Both the position numbers and the translations under genes were made by a program. DNA of 64,000 bases from Setomelanomma holmii (taxonomy: Eukaryota; Ascomycota; Dothideomycetes; Pleosporales; Phaeosphaeriaceae), in the NCBI GenBank assembly GCA_010015745.1, contig ML978167.1:186001-250000 (forward strand), read 5' to 3'. Shown here piece after piece: positions 37,376 through 47,644 of the stretch; position 1 is the first letter of the stretch; each line of letters begins with the position of its first letter. The notes beneath the pieces were generated by a model. It had not been told where the DNA came from. It worked only from the letters and a program-made list of their open reading frames with translations, and made no database searches.

Positions 37376-37573
37376 GATGGGCGGTCGTGTGCGTGGCTCA
37401 ATGGCTGTTCGAAGAGTGCCGTCGATGCGGAGGCGTGAGGTGAGGCTCCGAGCTTCGAGCTGCAATGACCGGGGTATGGCTTGGCACGCGCTAGTGACCG
37501 CATAATTTCTCGATGATGAGTGGCCAGTCACTTAGCATCACCAAAATTTCAACTTTTACATTGTGCACCCAAA

Positions 37574-38827
37574 ATGGAGACTGAAGAGAGACCCGCGAAG
37601 ATGCGGAAGTTGAACCATTTTGGCGCCGAAGAGTTCGACCTTGATGACGAGCCAGAAAGCGCCACAGTCGCTCCTGCCACAAGCGAGCAGTCATTAGCAG
37701 TAATTGAAAGTGAAATGCTCGAAACACCAGAAGAACAGCAGCAAGACGCCACAGAAGGGCCAAAAATATCCAAAAATCAGCTCAAAAAGAAGAGGCGTCT
37801 CGAGCAGTGGGAAGCAGGTCGAGAGGATCGCAAGATTAAGCGAAAAGAGAAAGCGAAAGAACGGAAAGAACGAAGGAGGGAAAGTTGGAAGGAACAGCAT
37901 ACCGATGAGAATGGCAACGTTCCCAAAATGCCGCCTGCTCGACCACCGCGGGGCTTTGCAGGTCACGGAACTCAAGTTCCAATCACGATCGTCTTCGATT
38001 GCGACTTTGAGGACCTGATGTACGATCATGAACTGAAGAGCTTGGGATTGCAGATCACGCGATGCTACAGCGACAATCGTAAGGCGAAGTACAGAACTCA
38101 CTTGGCGCTTAGCAGTTTTGGTGGCAAAATGAAAGAGCGCTTCGACGGCATACTGGCACAACAGTATACGAGCTGGAAAGGCTTCCAATTCTTCGAGGAA
38201 GACTTTGTGGCAGTTGCAGAAAAGTCAAAAGAGTGGATGACCGGGCCACAGGGTGGCGAGGTCGCTGGTGCTTTGAAGCAGCTAACCACCGAGAATCACT
38301 CAAGTGGTCAACCACAAGAAGACAATGTGGGCGAAGAAGGTGAAATCGTCTATCTTTCGTCTGAATCTGAGAATATTCTCACTCATCTCAAGCCCAACAG
38401 CACCTACATTATTGGCGGCCTTGTCGACAAGAATCGACACAAGGGCATTTGCCACAAGCGAGCTGTCAATCGTGGAATCAAAACTGCAAAGCTGCCAATC
38501 AAGGAGTACCTCGACATGAGAGACAGGCAGGTGCTCGTCACAAATCATGTGCTCGAGATCCTGCTCAAGTGGATGGAGTTTGGTGATTGGGGCAAGGCCT
38601 TCATGGAGGTCATGCCAAAAAGGAAGGGCGGAAAGCTAAAAGAGAATGGAGAGGAAGGCGAAGGCTCGAACGCTGGCGAAGACGATCCGGAGCAGCAAGA
38701 TCAACATGACAAGCTCGATGCCGCAAAAGAGGCAGTCGAGGATGCAGAAGACGCCAAAGAGGTTCCTGAGACGGAGGTAATAGAGACGACGAAAGGGCTT
38801 CCCGTAGGCGAAACAGAGGCCGATTGA
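37574..38827 (+). CDS. trm10: tRNA (guanine-9-N1)-methyltransferase Trm10
   Basis: SPOUT-class enzyme that methylates N1 of guanosine 9 in tRNA with S-adenosylmethionine. Single exon, 417 residues. Start: ATG 37574 (AAAATGG context); the frame upstream has only non-ATG codons. The N-terminus is basic and helical (SKNQLKKKRRLEQWEAG; KRKEKAKERKERRR), as usual for tRNA binding. SPOUT core: TIVFDCDFEDLMYDHELKSL, then QITRCYSDNRKAKYRTHLAL. The cofactor/active-site segment is YIIGGLVDKNRHKGICHKRA, with the conserved Asp of the GGLVD motif. It is followed by GIKTAKLPIKEYLDM and LVTNHVLEILLKWMEFGDW. The C-terminus is acidic and low complexity. Confidence 0.93.
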   Translation: METEERPAKMRKLNHFGAEEFDLDDEPESATVAPATSEQSLAVIESEMLETPEEQQQDATEGPKISKNQLKKKRRLEQWEAGREDRKIKRKEKAKERKERRRESWKEQHTDENGNVPKMPPARPPRGFAGHGTQVPITIVFDCDFEDLMYDHELKSLGLQITRCYSDNRKAKYRTHLALSSFGGKMKERFDGILAQQYTSWKGFQFFEEDFVAVAEKSKEWMTGPQGGEVAGALKQLTTENHSSGQPQEDNVGEEGEIVYLSSESENILTHLKPNSTYIIGGLVDKNRHKGICHKRAVNRGIKTAKLPIKEYLDMRDRQVLVTNHVLEILLKWMEFGDWGKAFMEVMPKRKGGKLKENGEEGEGSNAGEDDPEQQDQHDKLDAAKEAVEDAEDAKEVPETEVIETTKGLPVGETEAD

Positions 38828-39362
38828 GCTCTATAGTGTAATTGAACTGATCATCCGACTTGCTCACAGCATGTCCGATACAGCCGTAGCTGCAAGCAGT
38901 TGCAAGTAGACTGACCGTGCATTGTATCGATGTAATGCAACACATTTGCAACCACCTGCATGAATACCGTCCTTCATCAATGCGGTTAGCGGCAAATAAG
39001 CTTTCCGGGGTCCACTAGCGCCAGAACGCGGGCGCTGAACGTCCAGGTACGCGGCCGAAAAAGCACTGTAGACATTGTATCATCGCGACTCTGCTGGACT
39101 GATGAAGAGGCCAGATAGATTCTGTAACACGTTTTGATGTTTGTCGAAAGCTGCAATAGCTAAGATTTAGTACCTTGGCAGGAATGCTTTGGTTTGAGCG
39201 TCTCTGCTTGCTGTCAGCCCACTAAGCAGCGAGTGGCATGCAACGTCACAGCTCTCCACCTTGTCGCAGCAGGCAATTTACAGCCTTCGCGACTCAACAC
39301 ACCCATGTGTCACGCTCCACAAATTATCCAGCCACATCCTTAATCTGATCACAGGTCTCTCG
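38828..39362. other. Intergenic region between TRM10 and the TLDc gene
   Basis: 535 bp between co-directional genes; no supported gene. Contains a terminator and a promoter by position. Confidence 0.4.
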
Positions 39363-40486
39363 ATGCCGACCACCACGGATTCGGCGCGATCTTCACTCCC
39401 TTCCTCACCGCCACCACGAACCACACCACAGCGCTCCTCGTCGTATTTCACGTACCCAATTTCATATGCCGTGTCTGGTGTTATGCGACGGCTGAACACC
39501 GACGTGAGCCCCAAATCTGACGCGAATCGGCACTCACGGGCGTCGAACAGCAACCAGAATCGCAACAGCTCGATTCAATCACAACTCCAGTCGACCGCAA
39601 CCTCCCTCTCCCACTCCCTCGCCACCCTGGTCTCCTCAGCTACATCAGCTTCCGATATGAATAGCGTCTTCCAGGCTCCCCAGCGGACGGCCAGCCCCTT
39701 CCAGCCGCCACCGCTCACACCGTTGACTCTAAAGGGCTACAGACAGGGCATGCGGGAGAAGGGCAAGCTGCTAAGCAAGGCGCTGGCGGAGGAGATCCGG
39801 CTTTTGGTTCCACCTCGACTACAGCTCGTGGACGAGTGGAGTCTGGCATACAGTCTCGAGCAGAATGGCGTGAGCCTAGCGACCTTGTACCAGAAGAGCG
39901 ACGACTACCAAGGCAAGCGTGGTGGTTACGTGCTGGTTGTTGGGGACGGGAGTGGAGGCGTGTTTGGCGCGTACCTTTCCGATCCACCGCATCCAGCTGC
40001 GCACTTTTATGGCAATGGCGAGTGCTTTCTCTGGCGTGCACACGTGCTCTCGTCACTGCCTGACCTCGCGAGCCTGCCACCTCCGCCATCTGCAGACACG
40101 ACACATGCTACGCGAATGACCACCATCGCCACGTCGAAGCCGAAGAATACACTGTCACCACCCCCATCGGGGAGTGCGAGTCGAAGTGGTACGAGCACGC
40201 CTGAGAGGATAAGATTCAAGGCTTTTCCGTATAGTGGTGTGAATGACTACATGATCTTCTGTGAGCATAGCTATTTGAGCATCGGCGGAGGGTAGGTGGA
40301 AGCATTTCGAGCAAGCTGACTACAGGCTAACGAGGGTGCAGCGATGGCCATTATGGTCTCTGGCTTGACGACAACCTCGAAAACGGCGTATCTGATACAT
40401 GTCCCACATTTGGCAACGAGCCATTGAGTGACGATGGCAAGAAGTTCGACGTCATGGGCGTCGAGCTATGGTACATTGGCTCGTGA
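39363..40486 (+). CDS. TLDc-domain protein, oxidation resistance protein 1 (OXR1) type
   Basis: TLDc proteins protect against oxidative stress and, in yeast and animals, bind and regulate the V-ATPase. Exons 39363..40291 and 40342..40486 give 357 residues; the 50-nt intron splits a Gly codon in SIGGG-DGHYGLWLDDNL. The N-terminal 130 residues are Ser/Pro-rich and disordered. The TLDc domain spans about 150-357: LLVPPRLQLVDEWSLAYSLE, GVSLATLYQKSD, GYVLVVGDGSGGVFGAYLSD, HFYGNGECFLWR, and the C-terminal FGNEPLSDDGKKFDVMGVEL. A Ser/Thr-rich insert of about 45 residues interrupts the domain, as in other fungal OXR1 proteins. Start: ATG 39363; the frame further upstream begins with a non-ATG codon. 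Confidence 0.88.
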
Positions 40487-40844
40487 TTTGATAACAGTAC
40501 TTTTTCACAAGATACCCAAATGTGCTTCACCGGGTCCGCAGCACACAAAAAGGCGTTTGGGAAGGTAATTGATACCAGTTGATCAGGTGAGAAGCGGCAA
40601 TCAGCGCATAAAACCCAGCTCACTGTTGTTATCGACACATTACGCACGCTTTCTCTTACCTCACTATGCCTATTTAGGACATCTCTGCGCGCTCTCATCA
40701 TTCTCTTCTATATATTTGCCCTTCTTACGGCCTTCGAGTGAATTGAAACAAGGACTTTCAAATCTCTTTGTATCACTGTCAAGCTGCCCTAGCTATCCAT
40801 CAGAACACCTTCTTTTCAATCCTTGCAGCAATTTCAGGCCAGCT
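40487..40844. other. Intergenic region upstream of the RING-BTB array
   Basis: 358 bp, pyrimidine-rich and moderately AT-rich; no supported gene. Confidence 0.4.
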
Positions 40845-41848
40845 ATGGCGGTAGTTAAGAAACAAGGAGCTACCAAGAAGCAGGCTTTATCCAGGTATGC
40901 TCAGCGAGCGTGTGACAAAGCTCTTGATTGATTTTCGTTCATCCTGGGCCGCAAATTTGCACGATTCAGAGCTGCTAACGGCGACCGACACTTTGCCATT
41001 TCACGAAGACCTTGATTGCGTGAGCTCGAGATACTTCAGGAACCGATTGCAGAAAGTATGCAAGAAAGCTGATGGCGAGTGCGCTATCTGCCACGAGGAA
41101 TTCGACCCAAAGAAAAACGATATAGCCTTCTGCAGGGCCTCATGTGGCCAAAACGTGCACGAGAAGTGCATGGAGCAGTGGAATCGAGCGCGCGCTGGCC
41201 CAGTCACATGTCCCACTGTGCCGAAAATTCTGGAAGCAGAAAGACGAGGATTTGGGCATTGTGGACGAGGAACTCGACACAGATGCAGTACAGCTCTATC
41301 TGGATTGGCTCTATACTGGCAAGCTTCGGATTCAGGAGTTGATTGACCAAGCCGACGAAGCATTCAATCTGCTCTTCCTCAAGGCATGGACGGTGTCGTA
41401 TGCGCTGAAGGACCTCAACTTTCGCTACTCTATAATTGCCGAGTACGTATCACGGATAGAGAAGGATGTATACGACGGCTTCTGGGTTGCATCAGCCGAA
41501 TATGCCTGAAGCCAAGATACTCCCAAGGAGTTGAAGGAGTTCTTCGCGGACGCCTTCCTTGCAGATGTCGAGCCAGGTTTCTTTGAAGAAGAGTTCGAAG
41601 GTTTTCCGACAGAATTCACCAAGTTCTTATGCCGCACAATGCTCATGGCTATGCACGAGAAGGCAAGCCACCGCAAGCTTCTTCAGGATCATACTAACGA
41701 CAAGTACGACATTGACACTTCGGACGAGGAATCTGGGGATGATGGGGAGATGCTGAAGATGATGAGACATACACCGCAGAAGGTGAAGATAAGGATACTG
41801 GTGCTGTATCGGAGGTCGAGTCGGAAGTATGAGTACATTGCCCCTTAG
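40845..41848 (+). pseudogene. Decayed RING-in-BTB gene, copy A
   Basis: Clear relative of the intact gene at 42263. The first coding exon is 50 nt in both (40845..40894), ends in phase 2, and encodes a matching leader (MAVVKKQGATKKQALS against MTVSKSRGATRKLGAIS). The following BTB N-terminal piece can be read in fragments (RKFARFRAANGDRHFA, then HEDLDCVSSRYFRNRLQ). Damage: no AG acceptor at the expected position; a one-base shift near 41000; a one-base shift at about 41215 inside the last RING cysteine pair; an in-frame TGA at 41507-41509. The RING (ECAICHEEFD; CGQNVHEKCMEQW), BTB C-terminal half (AVQLYLDWLYTGKLRIQE) and C-terminal helical domain (ELKEFFADAFLADVEPGFFE) are still readable. Each lesion could be a sequencing error alone, but four together point to a pseudogene. 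Confidence 0.72.
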
Positions 41849-42262
41849 CCCTACTGATTCTTCACATTGCGAAAAGTCTGTGTGCCTGGCTTCCTTTCTA
41901 CAATACTTTCGACAGGATACTGGAACAGCTTTCGATTCCACACATGGACTGCACACCTCTTTTCAACACGTCTACGCTGACGATGAGAGCTGCAAAGGCA
42001 AGTATCAAATAGATAGGCATGTATCCATGAAGATTTATGTAGCCTATCTACTGACGTGGTGTATGTCTCAACCATCGTATCTCCCAAGTAGAAGCCGACG
42101 TCACTTTGCTTATTACCTCGCTGTCGACTACCTTTACCAATATCTTGCCAGCCTCCCTTCGTCTCTCACTTGAGCTACTGCAAGTTTGTTTGTAGATATG
42201 CTATGTCTTCTCCGTCTCGCCAATTCTGCACCCCAAGATCTTCTCCATCACCACCCAGGAAT
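41849..42262. other. Intergenic region between copies A and B
   Basis: 414 bp; holds the promoter of copy B. An ATG at 42203 is in frame with the chosen start of B and would add 20 residues. A short out-of-frame upstream ORF also begins at about 42198. Confidence 0.4.
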
Positions 42263-43383
42263 ATGACAGTCTCCAAGAGTCGAGGAGCGACCAGAAAATT
42301 GGGCGCAATCAGGTAAGTCCTCCGTGATGTCCTCTACTCAGACGTGTATCACTAATCCTCCACAGCGTTGGCAGCAAGATCGTCCGCTTCAGAGTCCACA
42401 ACATCGATCGCCGCTTTGCCGTGCACGAAGACCTCATCTGCCGCACCTCCAACCTGTTCAAAGCCCAGCTCCAGAAGAATCGCAAAGCTCTGCCTGCAGA
42501 GCCGGAAGGCGAGGAATGCTGCGTCTGCCAGGAAGACCTCGACCCAATCACCAAGGACATCACCTACTGCGTCACGTGCGGTCAAAACGTACACGACAGC
42601 TGCATCGAGCAGTGGAAGCAGACCAACAACACATCCGGCGGCGACCGTACCGCCGCTACCTGTCCAATGTGTCGCGCTACCTGGAAGAACGAACCGCTAC
42701 TCAAATACCTCTCCATCGACGCCAGCCTCGACGCCGAAGCCGTTCAAGCCTACCTTGATTACCTCTACTCCGGCACCCTCCACATACCCTCCAGTATATC
42801 CCGGCGCACCGACCCTTTCAACGTAGCGCTCCTCAAATGCTGGGCCGTCGCAAGCGCCGTATCCGACTCCCCATTCAAGACCACCGTCATCAACACGTTC
42901 TTCACCGAAGCCAAGGCGCGCATCTGGACAGACTCGGTCAAGTGGGCGTTCACTGATGGGCAGGCGAATGAAGAGATTAAAGACTTTGTGATGGAGGTGT
43001 TCATGGCGTTTATGAAGCCTGGTTGGTTCAAGAATGAGGGCGCGAAGTGGCCTCAGGGGTTTGTGAGGGAGTTGGCGGATAGGGCGTTTGTGGGGATGAG
43101 GGGGAGGAAGAGCTATCAGGATATCAAGAGGGAGTGGGAGAAGAGGGTGGAGACGGAGGACGCCGATGAAGGGGTGGAAATAGTTGCAAGGGACAAGATA
43201 TTAGAGACTAAGATGAAGGAGGCTCACAAGGATGGAAGAGGAAGGCGTGCTGTCTTTTGCCCGAAAGCTCGAATCGACGAGAGCAACGCTGCTGCCTCTC
43301 GGACGCCGGCTTTGGAAACGAATTTGTGGGCGCATGATGAGCTTGACTGGGATCTGAGCAGGTACGCGAGCTCACACACTTGA
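42263..43383 (+). CDS. BTB-domain protein with a RING finger inserted within the BTB fold (intact copy B)
   Basis: Probable ubiquitin-ligase component; not a family I can name. Exons 42263..42312 and 42366..43383 give 355 residues; intron donor GTAAGT, acceptor CACAG. Residues 18-52 match the start of a fungal BTB domain (VGSKIVRFRVHNIDRRFAVH; EDLICRTSNLFKAQL). A RING-type zinc site then interrupts it: C68-x2-C71, C85-x2-C88, H93-x2-C96, C116-x2-C119 (EECCVCQEDLD; CVTCGQNVHDSC; TCPMCRATW). The BTB C-terminal half resumes at about 140 (EAVQAYLDYLYSGTLHIP). A helical domain shared with its neighbours follows (IKDFVMEVFMAFMKPGWF), then a basic tail. BTB proteins usually recruit CUL3 and RING fingers recruit E2; having both in one unit is inferred to give ligase activity. 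ATG 42263 is chosen because copy A has the same leader. Confidence 0.75.
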
Positions 43384-43696
43384 GCATATTCCTTATAGTG
43401 GCGGGAAGGCTCTTTTTGTCAAGGTTCTCTTGCGGAAGTCTGTCCAGATTGGTCACTTTCTCTTTCACTTTCACCTACAGCCCCGCGGCAGTCCTATTCC
43501 CGTCCCCACCTAGCGCTGCAGAAGAGAAAGGCGATACATACCTTCATTTAATCGAGCTATGGTTCACCAATTTGCTCTCTCCCTCTCTTCTCTCGCCAGC
43601 AGCTCCCTCTGATTTGACAGCTTCCAGGCCCGGTGAGAAGGTACCACGATTCCTGATAATGTTTTGCACTCAGCTAACCGCTGACAGATCATCAAC
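43384..43696. other. Intergenic region between copies B and C
   Basis: 313 bp; terminator of B and promoter of C by position; nothing else seen. Confidence 0.4.
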
Positions 43697-44612
43697 ATGT
43701 CGCAATTCCGCTTCCGGACTGTTGAGTACGCATCACAGAGTACTACTAGCGTAGGTAGCCCAGATGAACGGTTTAGCGTGCGCAAGACAAGAGCTATCAG
43801 GCAAGTAGAGCGGCCATTGGCTTGAGATTGCGTGCGTTGACAAGACAAAAGGCTAGGCAGAAACATTATTCGCATCGCTGTTGGCCCAAAGAAAGAAGTC
43901 TTCCCAGTTCACGAGGAACTCCTTTGCGCGTCTTCGACCTAATTATTTCCGCGAACGACTCGAGCGGGTCCGCAGAGCCATCCAAGGCGAATGCTCCATA
44001 TGCCACGAAGACATGAACGTCGAGTCTCAAGAGGTCATTCTCTATCGAACTTGTGGCGTGAATGTCCATCAAGCCTGCATGGAAAAGTGGGAGCGTCAGC
44101 GACGCGACAAGGTCACCTGCCCTTTGTGTCGCGCGGAATGGTCCGATCCTTACCATCGAGGGTTCAACTTCCCAAATATATTTGTCGAGCCGGCTCAGAA
44201 GTACATCGAGCGGCTCTATTCGCGGAGGTTCTCAATCGATCCAGCTGGAGAGCCAGACAGCATTCTTGCATCCCTGACCGATGCTTGGCTTTTCGGGGGC
44301 GATATATAAGATACGGACTATTCGGCAACTTCCACTCACGCCTTGATCGAGTTCATGGACGAAACCAAGTGCATTCCAGGTCCAGAGTATACCGAGGACA
44401 TATACGACATTACCAGTCCCAAGTGCACCCTCAGGAAGGTCGTGTTGGACGTATACGTTCAGTTGGGTATGATGGAATGGATTTTTGATGCGGAATCGCC
44501 GATCTACCCAGCCGAGTTCCTCAACGATTGTGCAGCGGCTGCAATCCGCACCCGGGGACCGCCATCAAAGCTCGATATCGCCGCTCTCAAGGCTCGATAC
44601 ACTTCCGGATGA
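43697..44612 (+). pseudogene. Decayed RING-in-BTB gene, copy C
   Basis: Third member of the array. Exon 1 is 43697..43800, phase 2. The intron 43801..43860 begins with GCAAGT rather than GTAAGT and ends GGCAG. Exon 2 starts with a BTB piece (NIIRIAVGPKKEVFPVHEEL; LLCASS), then a one-base shift at about 43937-43940 brings in NYFRERLERV. The RING is complete in sequence (ECSICHEDMN; RTCGVNVHQACMEKW; TCPLCRAEW). The BTB C-terminal half follows (AQKYIERLYSRRFSIDP), then an in-frame TAA at 44307-44309. Downstream the same frame continues with the shared C-terminal domain (TLRKVVLDVYVQLGMMEWIF) to 44612. A truncated product from an internal start is possible. Confidence 0.7.
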
Positions 44613-46394
44613 AGCATTCCATCAAGACTGTCCTGCAGCGCAATTCTTGCATGGTATGGGGGCCTTTATGGAAAGCGTGAAAGAATAGAGGACAAACACA
44701 AACGGGTCATCCAGGGCTAAATTGATTCACATTTCGACACAGACCTTGAGCATTTTGAAAATCCTCATCTACTGCGCACTGTGTCTAATCTTGTACCCAG
44801 GTCTTGCATTCTCGACACTAAGGTGTCGCCTTGCCATGTGCGTCACCTCTTCGGCCTTCACTGGGAGCAACTGCAAAGTGTCACTCAAAACGACAAGTAC
44901 GTCTAGCGACAGAATATCCAACTATTCAATGACGTGAGATGTGATGAACTTCGTTATGGGGTGTTTGGACGGTCTCTTTTTGGTATTGAGCTCAAGTAGC
45001 CTTCCCGCCCTGATGGTCATCTGACACACTCAGCAATAGCATCGCGTAGTATAGCTAGAAGGCATCCGCAGACGGGAGATCGCAGTGAAGTTCCCTTCCA
45101 TCTGCTTGTTACATGTCATCACAAGGCTTTCCGCGTGGAGACCTATATCCTAAGCCTTGTAGCTGTATACTTATTGTAAGTATGATTTACTTCGTAGGTT
45201 CGCTTCACCCAATGTTTTCACATTGGCGATCTACGCAAATCAAACACTTCCCGCTTGTCGACATACGTAAAGCAGGCTCTCTTCGATTGTTCTACAAACA
45301 GACTTCAGCATGCGTAATACGTACGCTCAATTTTGGGTATGATTGCAAAGCCGATGTGATCAAGAAGCAGATTATAGGATTTGTGGAGTGCTAAAACCCC
45401 GGACTCGAGGACTCAGACCAACAAATTGGCGAGAGGTGGAGAACATCAATGTGAGTGGTTCGGGTCCGACAACTCCTGCTACCATGAGTATAGATTACAA
45501 ATATCTAGATTGTGCACAATAGTGTTTTAGCTCATAGCCTGTATGTTGCAAACTTGTTGAGCAAATTCATCAACCTAATAGTGGACAGCTCCTGCTTGCA
45601 GAAAGATAAATGTCGCGCCTTTCCATTTTCTTGCATTGATATACATATGTATGTAGAGGCTCTTAGTTTCTCCAGCTTGATTGTACGTCAGCGAATAGCG
45701 GGCCAAAAAGAATGTGAAAACGAGCTAACAAAAAAGAAGGAGCAAAAGATCCGACCAAACCTGAGATACAGCCGAATCGAACTCACAACTTGCCTTCCGT
45801 GGATGCCGGCGGTCTCTTCAGGGCCTCGTCCAACACCATCATGAGCTCGTTTCCATGATTTGATAGGCTTTCTAATAATTTATTGATATATATATACAGC
45901 TTTTGAAAGTCCATACCACTAACATGAAAGAGTTGCGAAGGTCAAGCACACACTGCCCCACGATTGCCAAATCATCGCGCGTAACAATAAAACAGTGCCG
46001 GTCTCCCAACCTTTACCTTGAGGGACACAATGAGGCGGTGTATCGTGGGCCGATCGCACACCGCTCTGCAAACGCTCTCACTTATGCTCTCACTTGGAGG
46101 TCCGACTGTACCATTATGTGCACCTTAATCGTCTGTTTGCTTTATGCTACGGCGCGCTCTCAAAAGACTCTCAGACTACTCTAAACGTTTTCACGATGGC
46201 TTTCGACCACAAGATGCTAGATATGTATTGTCCGCGCTTGACGAGGTTAATGCGAGAACCTAACAAGATATAGGCCCACGTTCACTTCACCGTTGCTTTG
46301 GAAGCTCAAACATTTCAGTCGAACCTTTGACTTCCACTCCTCGTCCACCCTTTCGCTTTTTTACTCGGACCTTGCGCCCGCCATTTTCGCAGCA
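44613..46394. other. 1.8-kb region without recognisable genes
   Basis: Relatively AT-rich compared with its neighbours, with a TATATATATA run near 45887-45897. Short ORFs only. A GTTCGATT string on the minus strand near 45775 was checked as a tRNA B box and rejected. Contains the promoter of the 46395 gene. Confidence 0.4.
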
Positions 46395-47057
46395 ATGTCC
46401 CACCATCACTCGCCCTTGTTCTGGAATCGCGATGCCGACTACGACCCCAAGCTTTGCGATATTCGCAAAGAGCTGACACCCGCTGGACCGCCCTATTGGG
46501 ATTTACGAGATGCCGCAAAGAAAGTCCTACGTCGATTGCAGAAGCGCTCTATCGAACATGTTGTCAAATTACGAGAATGCTACGAGGACGTGATCGCCGT
46601 GCGAAACAATATGCCGTCACAGATTGTGTTGAGAGAGTTCGTCATTCGGGACGCAGGTACTTGTCTACGACTGCCAGACTATGTTGTCCAACTTCTACTC
46701 GAAGCCGCTGAAGGAGATGACACACCATATGAGTGTTTGAAAGACGATCAAGCCAGGCGATTGATCAGCACATTGGAGACAAAGTCTGCCAAATGGCGCC
46801 ATGAAGTTGGAGTGACCTGGGGTGTTTTCTGGATACGAAAAGACAAGGGTGATAACGATTCAGAGCTGCTGTATCAAGACTTGGGTTCGTTGATGGAGCT
46901 CCTCGAATTCGAGGTTTTGCAAGTGCTCAGACAAGTGTATGACATGATTGATGGGGGCAAGCTGCAACTTAAGAGCGACATGCCACCAACATCGCCGGTA
47001 CATCCTCCAATTCCTTCCTCCGCGCAAGAGTCACTGAACTCTCCACTTGGACTATAG
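46395..47057 (+). CDS. Hypothetical protein, possibly truncated by a TAG stop
   Basis: Not recognised. Single exon from ATG 46395 (CAGCAATGTC), 220 residues, mostly helical and charged (DAAKKVLRRLQKRSIEHVVK; EFEVLQVLRQVYDMIDGGKL). It ends at TAG 47055-47057. The same frame continues beyond the stop with coding-like sequence (PFGPRPRERHPARRTKSA; GKSEYRPKAGDWKCRMC), then a one-base shift near 47205 leads to NRLIWIDCHRDSCNG and a stop at 47371. The combined pattern W-x-C-x2-C...N...C-x4-C resembles a RanBP2-type zinc finger. So the gene may have been longer and lost its C-terminus through a stop and a frameshift; a CAG to TAG change would suffice for the stop. The gene may still make the 220-residue form. 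Confidence 0.5.
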   Translation: MSHHHSPLFWNRDADYDPKLCDIRKELTPAGPPYWDLRDAAKKVLRRLQKRSIEHVVKLRECYEDVIAVRNNMPSQIVLREFVIRDAGTCLRLPDYVVQLLLEAAEGDDTPYECLKDDQARRLISTLETKSAKWRHEVGVTWGVFWIRKDKGDNDSELLYQDLGSLMELLEFEVLQVLRQVYDMIDGGKLQLKSDMPPTSPVHPPIPSSAQESLNSPLGL

Positions 47058-47644
47058 CCTTTCGGCCCACGACCACGCGAAAGACATCCCGCACGCCGCA
47101 CAAAATCCGCGGTACCGAAGCAACCTATTGGGCCAGCACCACAAGGAAAATCAGAGTACCGACCAAAGGCTGGCGATTGGAAGTGCAGGATGTGCGCGAG
47201 AGGAATAGGCTGATTTGGATCGATTGCCACCGAGACAGTTGCAACGGAAGGAATGTTGAGGATACGATCGAAGAGTGTACTTACCAAGGCAACGCAAAAG
47301 GATATGTTGACTACACCTTTGCACTAGGAAACACTGCAAAGAAGGCTTGGAGTGGATCAACGAGAAGATAGAATGACGCCTAGGATGGTGGTGGTGGCGA
47401 CGATGTCTCATGAGATAAATATGGAGCGAAAGTCTCAAACTTCGACAGCAGGAAGATGTCGATCATGTCTTGGACATGTCTTTCGAGATGGTCTCTACCA
47501 GTCGCTTCTACTTGATGCTATCGAATCGCGACTGGGTTACTGTATGAGACTGTGCAATGGAAATGTCTCAAGGTGTTTGCGTACACATGCTACTGCTGTA
47601 GCTAGAAAGAAGCCCGCTCCCATCGCAGAGGGAGATCGATCACC

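Noticed and set aside
40845..44612. RIP as the cause of damage in the RING-BTB copies
   Set aside because: Copies are too diverged to trigger RIP now, single-base indels are not RIP products, and the TGA stops do not fit CpA to TpA change.
45765..45835. Minus-strand GTTCGATTC, possible tRNA end
   Set aside because: No T-stem complementarity and no matching D arm; likely chance.
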